From positions 1-12,755 of the forward strand of contig DOMW01000295.1 of assembly GCA_003510345.1 (NCBI GenBank): a stretch of DNA of 12,755 nucleotides. The letters are read 5' to 3'. The stretch is from Clostridiales bacterium (GTDB taxonomy: Bacteria > Bacillota > Clostridia > Christensenellales > Christensenellaceae). The position numbers were made by a program, and so were the translations under genes. The notes beneath the pieces were generated by a model. It saw nothing but the letters and a program-made list of their open reading frames with translations. It ran no database searches and had not been told where the DNA came from. Below, one piece after another: positions 6,363-12,755 of the stretch (within the stretch, counting starts at the first letter, position 1; each line of letters opens with the position of its first letter).

Positions 6363-8837
6363 ATGAAGTATTATACGTCGCAAAACAAAAACGACTCCGG
6401 GCAGTTGTTTATGGAAATGCCGGTTGTCAGGAGCGCGCGGATCGAAGCGTTACGGAATATGCTGATCGACGCCGTGCCGCAGATTTGTTCGGACAGGGCG
6501 AGGCTTTTAACGGAAGCGTATCAGAAGAATAATTCGGACCCCACACCGGTAAAGCGCGCCAAAGCGTATGCGCATATATTAGAGAACATGAAGATCAATA
6601 TGCTGGACAATGAGCTTATTGTGGGGGCGCTCGGCACAAAGCCGCGTACCGCGCCTATTTTCCCGGAATTTGCTACTGATTGGCTTATAGAGGAGTTTGA
6701 CGGCAACCCGATGCGTACCGAAGACCGCCCGGGCGACCGGTATGTGGTGGACGCGGAAGATGAAAAAGTGCTGCGCGAGCTGCACGGATATTGGCACGGG
6801 AATAACCACCAGGCGCGCTGTGAAGCCGTGATGCCGGAAGAGACGGCAATCGCCAAAGACATTGGCGTGACGGATTCTACGTGGCTGATGACGGGCGGCG
6901 AAGGGCATGTGGTTGTCGATCTTCGTGGCGTTGTAGAAAAAGGTTTAAATGATGTGATCAGGCGGGCGGAAGAACGGCTGGCGGCGCTGGATATTGTGGA
7001 TCCGGAGCAGGAAAAACAGCGGGATTTCTTAAAAGCGGTGATCATCGTAAACAAGGCGGTGATCCGTTTTGCGAACCGGTATGCCGAACTGGCGCGGGAA
7101 AAAGCGGCGGTGGAAAAAGACGCGCTACGCAAACAGGAGCTGCTGAAGATTGCCGACGTGTGCGAGCATGTGCCGGCGAACCCGGCGCGCGATTTTCATG
7201 AAGGCGTGCAGGCGATGTGGTTTATCAACCTGACGCTGCAACTGGAAAACAACGGGCATTCTATTTCTTTCGGCAGGTTTGACCAAACGCTTAACGCGCT
7301 TTATGAAAAGTCGGACGGGCAGGATGGTTTTTCATATATGGACGCGCTGGAACTGGTGGAATGCCTGTTCTTAAAAGTGTTCCAGCTTCTTAAAATCACG
7401 AGCTGGGAAAACACAAAAGCGTTTGCCGGTTACCAGTTATTCCAGAATATCACGGTGGGCGGGCAGGATAAAAACGGGAAGGACAGCACAAACGAATTGA
7501 CGTACCTGGTGCTGAACGCGCAGGCGGCCATTTCACTCAACACGCCGTCCATTTCCCTGCGGTATCACAACAGGATCAACGAGCGGGCGATGTACGCGGC
7601 GTTCGATGTCGTGCGCATTGGCGGCGGGCAGCCGGCGCTGTACAGCGATGAGGTGTATATCCCCGCGCTGGTGAACAGGGGGATCCCGTGGGACGACGCG
7701 GTGAATTACTCGATTGTGGGCTGCGTGGAGGCTATTGTGGAGGGCAAGCAAACGGGGCGCCCCAACGGCGCGGGGTTTGTGAACCTTGCGCGGATCATGG
7801 AGCTTGCGCTGTATAACGGGAAAGACCCGGAGTCGGGGCTTTGCCTTGCGGAAGGGAACGGCGACCTTTCCACGTTCCAGAATTACGACGAACTGTATGA
7901 AGCGTTCAAAATACAGGCGCGCGCGTATCTGCGCCAGCAGGTGGTGAACGATAATATAATCGACAGGATGACAGAGTACCACATTGCGGACCCTTACGCT
8001 TCTTCACTGGTGGAAGACTGTATCGGCAGGGGCAGGACGATGAAGCAGGGCGGCGCGATATACGATTATTGCGGGCCGCTGTATGTGGGCGTCGCCAATG
8101 TGGGCAACACGCTCGCCGCGGTGAAAAAAATTGTGTTTGATGATAAAAAGGTCACGGGCGCGCAGCTGATGCACGCGCTGCGCACCAATTATGGGGATAC
8201 GACCACTTCCCCCACCGGCCCGGAGATACTTACTATGATGAAGGGCGCGCCTAAATACGGCAATGACGACGACTATGTGGACGACATCATGGTGGATTAT
8301 TTCCGCTTTGTGTGCGAGGAAACGGCAAAATACCACACCACGCGGTATGGGCGCGGGCCGATCGGCGGCACATGGCAGCCTTCGACCAGTTCGGTTTCGA
8401 GCAATGTACCCATGGGCGAAGTGGTGGGCGCTACGCCGGACGGCAGGAAGGACGGCGAAACGCTGGCGGATACGTCCTCGCCCATGCACGGCACGGATAC
8501 GAAGGGGATCACCGCGTCGCTCAAGTCGGTAGGCAAGCTTCCTACGATACTTGTGTCGGGCGGGCAGCTTCTGAATGTAAAGGTGATGCCCGCGTCGCTT
8601 GAACCGGGTATGCCGGTTACAAAGCTGATGCATGTCATACGGACCTATTTTAGCGATTTCAAGGGGATGCATGTACAGCTCAACTGCGTTTCGGCGGATA
8701 CCTTGCGCGCCGCGCAGCAGAACCCTTCGGAGTATAAAGACCTGATGGTGCGCGTGGCGGGTTACAGCGCGCTGTTTACGCCGCTGGACAAGGCATTGCA
8801 GGATGACATCATTGAGCGGACACAGCACGCGGTGTGA
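6363..8837 (+). CDS. Glycyl radical enzyme, dehydratase/C-O-lyase type
   Basis: An 824-residue oxygen-sensitive cytoplasmic enzyme. The start is ATG 6363, eight bases after GGGAGG; the TTG at 6336 in the same frame has no binding site and lies inside a palindrome. It has the PFL-like domain with NNGHSISFGRFDQ (296-308), the thiyl motif GCVE with Cys454 and Glu456, and the C-terminal glycyl radical loop RVAGYSA with Gly800. A single Cys followed by V-E excludes pyruvate formate-lyase, which has Cys-Cys. The loop after the Cys (GKQTGRPNGAGFVNLAR, 461-477) has the spacing I recall for E. coli YbiW, not the GWHD stretch of glycerol dehydratase. The activase follows 9 bases later. Neighbours are all sugar genes, so the substrate is probably a sugar or sugar phosphate. 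No microcompartment genes or typical targeting extension are seen. Many pipelines would call it formate C-acetyltransferase. Confidence 0.92.
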   Translation: MKYYTSQNKNDSGQLFMEMPVVRSARIEALRNMLIDAVPQICSDRARLLTEAYQKNNSDPTPVKRAKAYAHILENMKINMLDNELIVGALGTKPRTAPIFPEFATDWLIEEFDGNPMRTEDRPGDRYVVDAEDEKVLRELHGYWHGNNHQARCEAVMPEETAIAKDIGVTDSTWLMTGGEGHVVVDLRGVVEKGLNDVIRRAEERLAALDIVDPEQEKQRDFLKAVIIVNKAVIRFANRYAELAREKAAVEKDALRKQELLKIADVCEHVPANPARDFHEGVQAMWFINLTLQLENNGHSISFGRFDQTLNALYEKSDGQDGFSYMDALELVECLFLKVFQLLKITSWENTKAFAGYQLFQNITVGGQDKNGKDSTNELTYLVLNAQAAISLNTPSISLRYHNRINERAMYAAFDVVRIGGGQPALYSDEVYIPALVNRGIPWDDAVNYSIVGCVEAIVEGKQTGRPNGAGFVNLARIMELALYNGKDPESGLCLAEGNGDLSTFQNYDELYEAFKIQARAYLRQQVVNDNIIDRMTEYHIADPYASSLVEDCIGRGRTMKQGGAIYDYCGPLYVGVANVGNTLAAVKKIVFDDKKVTGAQLMHALRTNYGDTTTSPTGPEILTMMKGAPKYGNDDDYVDDIMVDYFRFVCEETAKYHTTRYGRGPIGGTWQPSTSSVSSNVPMGEVVGATPDGRKDGETLADTSSPMHGTDTKGITASLKSVGKLPTILVSGGQLLNVKVMPASLEPGMPVTKLMHVIRTYFSDFKGMHVQLNCVSADTLRAAQQNPSEYKDLMVRVAGYSALFTPLDKALQDDIIERTQHAV

Positions 8838-8846
8838 GGATAAGAG

Positions 8847-9785
8847 ATGTTTTTAGACAATAAAGAGGAATTCGAGACATACGGAACAGTTTTTAATATT
8901 GAGAATTATCATATTAATGACGGGGCGGGCATACGCACCAATGTGTTTTTGAAAGGGTGCAACCTGTGGTGCCAATGGTGCTGCAACCCCGAATCGCAAA
9001 AGCTTGCCTGCCAGGTGGCGATACACAAAAACCTTTGCGTGGTGTGCGGGGTGTGTTACACAAGCGGCGTGTGCGCGCAGGGCGCAATCTCAAAGGGGGA
9101 AGGCGGCGCGCCGCTGGTGGATAGCGCAAAGTGCGTTGCCTGCGGCGCGTGCGTGGAAAAATGCCCGAACGAGGCGATCGAGCTTTATGGCAAACGCATG
9201 AGCGTCGCCGAGGCCATTGCTGAGGTGGAAAAAGACAAGCAGTACTATATCCAGTCGGGCGGCGGCATGACCATTTCCGGCGGGGAACCTTGCGTGCAGC
9301 CGGAATTTGCGCGGCAGCTTGCGCGCGCGGCGCGCAGGCGGTATATCCATGTGGCGATGGAGACGGCGGCGGCCGTGCCGTTTGAGCAGCTTTGGAGCGT
9401 TGCGGAATTTGTGGACGAGCTGTTGGTCGATGTGAAATTTACCGACCCGGAGAAGTTTAAAACGATTTCCGGCGTGCCACTTGAAACGGTGAAGGAGAAT
9501 ATACGCGAGCTTGTGCGGCGTGGAAAATATGTAAAAATGCGCTGCCCGCTCATCCCCGGCTTAAACGCGGACGAAGCGCATATCGACAAACTGGTCGCGT
9601 GGGCGAAGGAGCTTTGCGTCGAGGACGTGGATCTGCTGCCCTTCCATCAACTGGGGAAATACAAGTACGCGTCGCTGGGGTATGGGTATGAGCTGAATGA
9701 ACTGCGCGACATGGATAAAGCCGTCGCGCAGCGGTATCGGGATAAGATGATCGCCGCCGGGCTATGCGCGGACGTAGGCGGATAA
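8847..9785 (+). CDS. Glycyl-radical enzyme activating protein (radical SAM)
   Basis: A 312-residue radical SAM activase that uses S-adenosylmethionine and a 4Fe-4S cluster to install the glycyl radical on the neighbouring GRE, presumably on Gly800. The cluster motif CX3CX2C is at C38, C42 and C45, followed by an inserted ferredoxin-like domain with CX2CX2CX5C (64-76) and CX2CX2CX3C ending CP (96-107). This is usual for activases of non-PFL GREs. The GGEP SAM-binding motif is at 145-148. The start lies 9 bases after the GRE stop with an AGGAT-type ribosome binding site overlapping it, so the two are co-translated. Length and architecture are complete. It is the closest partner of the GRE; it could in principle serve other GREs in the cell. 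Confidence 0.94.
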   Translation: MFLDNKEEFETYGTVFNIENYHINDGAGIRTNVFLKGCNLWCQWCCNPESQKLACQVAIHKNLCVVCGVCYTSGVCAQGAISKGEGGAPLVDSAKCVACGACVEKCPNEAIELYGKRMSVAEAIAEVEKDKQYYIQSGGGMTISGGEPCVQPEFARQLARAARRRYIHVAMETAAAVPFEQLWSVAEFVDELLVDVKFTDPEKFKTISGVPLETVKENIRELVRRGKYVKMRCPLIPGLNADEAHIDKLVAWAKELCVEDVDLLPFHQLGKYKYASLGYGYELNELRDMDKAVAQRYRDKMIAAGLCADVGG

Positions 9786-9824
9786 TAGAAACCCGCGGAT
9801 GATTGAGGAAAAAGGAGCTAAACA

Positions 9825-10295
9825 ATGAAAAAAACAGGTATTTTGAATCCGCAGCTTGCGGAGCTGGTTGCATCTATGGGGCACGGCGATATTCTTATGA
9901 TCGGCGACAGGGGGATACCCTTTCCGCAGCACGAGGAAACGGTGTGTATTGATTTATCGATCAAGCAGGGTATGCCGACGGTAAAGGACGTCATGGAAGT
10001 GGTGCTTTCCGAGCTTGAGATCGAAAGCGTCATTATGGCGAAGGAAACAAAAGAGAAAAACCCGAAGAATTATAAGGAATTTATGGATGTGCTTTCCGGC
10101 GTGAAAAACTGCGGCAATGCGATCGTTGTGGAGGAGATACCGCATTATGACGCGAAAAACCTTTGGCTGAACGGCGCGCCGATGGACCCGGATGTGATCG
10201 ATACATGGGGACGGGAAATAAAGGGCGTTGTGCGGACGGGCGATTTTGCCCCGTTCTCTTACATCATGCTGGTGGCAGGGGTGGATTTTGGATGA
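9825..10295 (+). CDS. rbsD: RbsD/FucU family sugar mutarotase (D-ribose pyranase-like)
   Basis: A 156-residue protein of the RbsD/FucU family, which interconverts pyranose and furanose or anomeric forms of free sugars. MKKTGILNPQLAELVASMGH aligns directly with RbsD, and H20, D28 and H107 fall where RbsD active-site residues are expected. The end, VRTGDFAPFSYIMLVAGVDF, also matches the family, but the Tyr and Asn of the conserved PYANI segment are replaced (PFSYI, 143-147). The protein is about 17 residues longer than E. coli RbsD, with extra sequence near 108-130. The ATG has AAGGAG six bases upstream and lies 39 bases after the activase. Presence of this gene argues that a free reducing sugar enters or appears in the pathway. 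Because of the changed ligand residues, ribose specificity is uncertain. Confidence 0.86.
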   Translation: MKKTGILNPQLAELVASMGHGDILMIGDRGIPFPQHEETVCIDLSIKQGMPTVKDVMEVVLSELEIESVIMAKETKEKNPKNYKEFMDVLSGVKNCGNAIVVEEIPHYDAKNLWLNGAPMDPDVIDTWGREIKGVVRTGDFAPFSYIMLVAGVDFG

Positions 10296-10349
10296 ACCTT
10301 ACGATAACGGCAGCGAAGACAAAGCATCGTTGGGAGGAAGCACAAGGGG

Positions 10350-11012
10350 ATGAGTAGAGTAGCGGTAAGCATCTTGACATGCAACAATGCCTATTTGGGC
10401 GACGCTGTTTTGGCGGCGCAGGCGGGCGGCGCGGATATGCTGCATATAGACATTGTGGATGGCAAATACGGCGGGAATTATTCGTTTGGGCCAAAGACGG
10501 TCGCCGACTTAAAAGACCTGGCCGATATTCCGGTTGATGTGCACCTTGAGCTTTTTGACCCGCAGCTTTATATCGGGCAGATGGTTGCCGCTGGGGCGGA
10601 TATGATCACGATACAGGCGGACAGCACGAGTTGCCCTCTGCGTGCGCTTGCGGCGATACGCGGGTATGGGAAAAAAGCCGGGCTGGGCATTTCGCCCGCG
10701 GACAGCCTTTCCCGGCTGGCATACCTTGCGCCCCACATTGACTCGCTGACTTTGCTCAGTGTGGAGCCGGGTTTTGGCGGCCAAAAACCGGAAGAGTCGA
10801 TCTATGAAAAAATAAAGCAGGCAAAGGAAATACTGCGCGGGCAGAACAGGGAAATCCCTGTTATGGTAGATGGCGGCGTGAGCAAGGAAACGGCGCCGCG
10901 CTACCTTGCGAGCGGCGCGGATATTTTGTTGGCCGGCTCGGCGGTGTTTCCCCGAAATGACGTGACGGGGGAAGAGATCACGCGGGCGGTTGCTTACTAT
11001 AAGGGGTTGTAA
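10350..11012 (+). CDS. Ribulose-phosphate 3-epimerase family protein
   Basis: A 220-residue TIM-barrel protein of the Rpe/AlsE/SgcE family, metal-dependent epimerases acting at C3 of ketose phosphates. Family landmarks are S7, HIDIVDG (32-38, with H32 and D34), VDVHLE (62-67, H65), VEPGFGGQ (138-145), VDGGV (173-177, D174) and AGSAVF (195-200). The metal and catalytic His/Asp set is therefore complete. Differences from housekeeping Rpe include ITIQAD (86-91) where a His is usual, HLE for HLM, and GISP for the usual NP segment, so it is a diverged, pathway-specific member. It may use ribulose 5-phosphate, allulose 6-phosphate or another ketose phosphate. GGGAGG lies 12 bases before the ATG and AAGGGG directly before it. 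It is the last gene of the operon and converges on cls with a gap of only 6 bases. Confidence 0.88.
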   Translation: MSRVAVSILTCNNAYLGDAVLAAQAGGADMLHIDIVDGKYGGNYSFGPKTVADLKDLADIPVDVHLELFDPQLYIGQMVAAGADMITIQADSTSCPLRALAAIRGYGKKAGLGISPADSLSRLAYLAPHIDSLTLLSVEPGFGGQKPEESIYEKIKQAKEILRGQNREIPVMVDGGVSKETAPRYLASGADILLAGSAVFPRNDVTGEEITRAVAYYKGL

Positions 11013-11018
11013 TAAAGC

Positions 11019-12554
11019 CTATACCAACGGCGCAAACACCGTCAGTATTGCCACAAAAAATTGCTTGTACCAGGGCAGGCGCTGCGTATCCGCGTAGACG
11101 ATTTCACGGCTCTGTTCGGCTGTTTCAAGGAAATCGCGCTTCATATCCGCGACGCAGGGCAGCTTATACATCCACACGCCGCATTCAAAGTCCAGGTACA
11201 GGCTGCGGTAATCTAAATTGATGGTGCCCACCAGCCCCAGTTCGTCGTCGCATACGAATGTTTTGGAATGGATGAACCCCGGCGAGTATTCATATATTTT
11301 GGCGCCCGCCTTAAGCAGCGCCGGGTAATAGGACTGCGTGATCATAAAAACCAGCTTTTTATCCGGGATGCCCGGCGTTGTGATGCGCACGTCCACACCG
11401 CTCTGCGCGGCTGTGCAAAGCGCTGTCACAAGTTCGTAGCCGGGGATCAGGTAGGGCGTGTTGATGTAGATATAGTCTTTGGCGCGCGCGATCATATTTA
11501 AGAACACGCCTTCGCTCAGGTAGGTCTCATCAAGCGGCATATCCGCGAAGGGCTGGACATACCCGCACGCCTCCCCCGGCTTAGACGGTATCTTATACTG
11601 CTGGTATGCCTCAAAATTCACATCTTCCCCCGTCGAGAATTCCCACAGGTGCAGGAACATCATAAGCAGGGACCACACCGCCGCACCTTTTATCATTACG
11701 GTCGCGTCCTTCCACACGCCAAAACGCTGGCGCACGTTGATGTATTCATCCGCAAGGTTTGCGCCCCCGCAAAACCCGGTATGCCCATCTATTACGGCGA
11801 TTTTGCGGTGATCGCGGTTATTGAACAGCGAACCCAGAATCGGCCGCATCGGGTTGAACGCCACGCACGGGATCCCTTTTTCCCGCATTTTTTCAATGAA
11901 ATCGGGCGGGAGCGTCCGCAGGCAGGCGGCGTCGTCATAAATCACGCGCACATCCAGCCCGGCTTGCGCCTTTTGTTCCAGTATGCGCAAAACGCCATCC
12001 CACATCACGCCTTCTTCTATAATGAAATATTCCAGATAAATAAAATGCTCGGCGGCGGAAAGCTCGGTCAAGAGGTCTTGGAAAAAATCCTCGCCCATCG
12101 GATAGTATTTTGCCTGTGTGTTATTATACAGCGGATAGATGGACGCAGTCTCGATATAATCCGATTGCCTTGAAACGGACACGTCAAGTTTTCTCAATTC
12201 CCCGCGCATTTCTTTATCGCTCACCATGAGGCGGTGTGTTTTCTGGTAGGTATCTAGCATAAGTGTGCGTTCTTTTTTGGTGAGTTGGCGCTGGCTGAAA
12301 CAGAAATACATCAGTATGCCGAACACGGGCAGTAAGAGTATCAGTATGATCCACGCGGTCTTATAAGCCGGGTTTTCCTTTCTGGTCACGATCCACAATA
12401 CAAGCAGCAGCGAGAGCACGGTAAGGGCCGCCTGCACGAACATGCTGCTTTGCTGCAATACATAGAGCAGCAGCATGAGGACGGTAACCTGCACGGCTAT
12501 GAGCGCAAAGAACAGGAACAGCCTGTTTTTCAATATACCAAAAATCTTTTTCAT
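11019..12554 (-). CDS. cls: Cardiolipin synthase (phospholipase D family)
   Basis: A 511-residue membrane enzyme that condenses two phosphatidylglycerol molecules to cardiolipin and glycerol. It has three hydrophobic segments at about 12-33, 39-57 and 66-86, then two phospholipase D domains. Both HKD motifs are intact: H249-R-K251 with D256 (NRDHRKIAVIDG) and H429-S-K431 with D436 (IHSKTFVCDD), each followed by the expected GGANLADEY or GTINLDYRS. I prefer ATG 12554, five bases after AGGTGA; a GTG at 12563 overlaps that binding site. The length is normal for Bacillota Cls. It is a single gene on the opposite strand, facing the sugar operon, and is probably not part of the pathway. Confidence 0.93.
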   Translation of the reverse strand: MKKIFGILKNRLFLFFALIAVQVTVLMLLLYVLQQSSMFVQAALTVLSLLLVLWIVTRKENPAYKTAWIILILLLPVFGILMYFCFSQRQLTKKERTLMLDTYQKTHRLMVSDKEMRGELRKLDVSVSRQSDYIETASIYPLYNNTQAKYYPMGEDFFQDLLTELSAAEHFIYLEYFIIEEGVMWDGVLRILEQKAQAGLDVRVIYDDAACLRTLPPDFIEKMREKGIPCVAFNPMRPILGSLFNNRDHRKIAVIDGHTGFCGGANLADEYINVRQRFGVWKDATVMIKGAAVWSLLMMFLHLWEFSTGEDVNFEAYQQYKIPSKPGEACGYVQPFADMPLDETYLSEGVFLNMIARAKDYIYINTPYLIPGYELVTALCTAAQSGVDVRITTPGIPDKKLVFMITQSYYPALLKAGAKIYEYSPGFIHSKTFVCDDELGLVGTINLDYRSLYLDFECGVWMYKLPCVADMKRDFLETAEQSREIVYADTQRLPWYKQFFVAILTVFAPLV

Positions 12555-12596
12555 TCGAGTCACCTAAGAGAATATGTTCATTTATGTTTTAATACA

Positions 12597-12607
12597 CCAA
12601 TATTTGG
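12597..12607. promoter_or_regulatory. Inverted repeat upstream of cls
   Basis: CCAA and TTGG flank TAT, 43 bases upstream of the cls start codon in AT-rich DNA where its promoter should lie. I do not see a convincing -35/-10 pair. The repeat could be an operator, but short AT-rich inverted repeats also arise by chance. Confidence 0.2.
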
Positions 12608-12755
12608 AAAAATAACAGGGGTGGGGAAATTTTTGAGGTTAGTGGCGGTTTCTTTGCGTGGTTACCGGGGAATGTCCGCCTGAATACTAGAGCAAATTAA
12701 CTTAACATAGGGAATCATCTTTGGCAAAATTGGCTTCATGCTGCGTTGCGTAAAC

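Noticed and set aside
5405..6383. Two overlapping minus-strand frames through the 21-nt array, reading heptad-like repeats
   Set aside because: A 21-nt tandem repeat gives a 7-residue period in any open frame; both frames continue into antisense of the binding-protein gene and have no family resemblance or good start.
6363..8837. Pyruvate formate-lyase (formate C-acetyltransferase)
   Set aside because: The active site has a single Cys in GCVE, not the Cys-Cys pair required by pyruvate formate-lyase, and the H-S and E residues fit the dehydratase/lyase branch.
11013..11018. Bidirectional terminator between the epimerase and cls genes
   Set aside because: Only six bases separate the stop codons and I see no stem with a T-run near either gene end.
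12662..12755. Short minus-strand frames at the right edge (a 25-codon ORF at 12739-12662 and an open frame ending at 12702)
   Set aside because: There is no ribosome binding site for the 25-codon ORF and no recognisable product; a gene or mobile-element end outside the window cannot be judged from so few codons.

Overview
The window looks like a chromosomal piece of an anaerobic, probably Gram-positive (Bacillota/Clostridia-type) bacterium. The reasons are strong AGGAGG-type ribosome binding sites, a sugar-binding lipoprotein with a long Pro/Ala/Ser/Thr/Glu linker typical of clostridial lipoproteins, and an oxygen-sensitive glycyl radical enzyme next to its activase. The species cannot be named from sequence alone; coding regions are fairly GC-rich and the main promoter region is very AT-rich.

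Layout. Positions 1-49 (minus) may hold the start of a gene that runs off the left edge. Positions 213-1990 (minus) hold a two-gene operon: a BtpA/SgcQ-family TIM-barrel protein, then a ribokinase. Positions 1991-2408 are a divergent control region with two good sigma-A promoters, a 13-bp tandem repeat, an element shared by both leaders, and a potentially folded 5' leader. Positions 2409-11012 (plus) form a seven-gene block: RbsA-like, RbsC-like and RbsB-like components of a ribose-type ABC importer, a glycyl radical enzyme (GRE), its radical-SAM activase, an RbsD/FucU-family mutarotase and a ribulose-phosphate-3-epimerase-family protein. Positions 11019-12554 (minus) hold a convergent cardiolipin synthase, probably unrelated. 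In 12555-12755 I see only the cls upstream region, with no gene I can support.

How it may work together. Uptake, mutarotation, phosphorylation and epimerisation genes all belong to families acting on ribose or other pentoses/ketoses, yet a GRE and its activase sit in the middle of them. A normal ribose operon does not need a GRE. The GRE has the Gly-Cys-Val-Glu thiyl motif and RVAGYSA radical loop of the dehydratase/C-O-lyase branch, not the Cys-Cys of pyruvate formate-lyase. Its active-site loop resembles, from memory, that of E. coli YbiW, which opens an anhydro-sugar phosphate. No microcompartment genes are present. The simplest hypothesis is an anaerobic route in which a ribose-like or anhydro-/deoxy-sugar is imported, phosphorylated and cleaved by radical chemistry. 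The BtpA-family protein may be a lyase or aldolase-like enzyme. The substrate is unknown.

Non-coding structure is rich: a roughly 21-nt purine-rich degenerate tandem array upstream of the GRE gene, two odd palindromes with a common CATTG core between that array and the GRE start, a 16-bp stem-loop without a U-tract after the binding-protein gene, and the candidate leader fold before the transporter.
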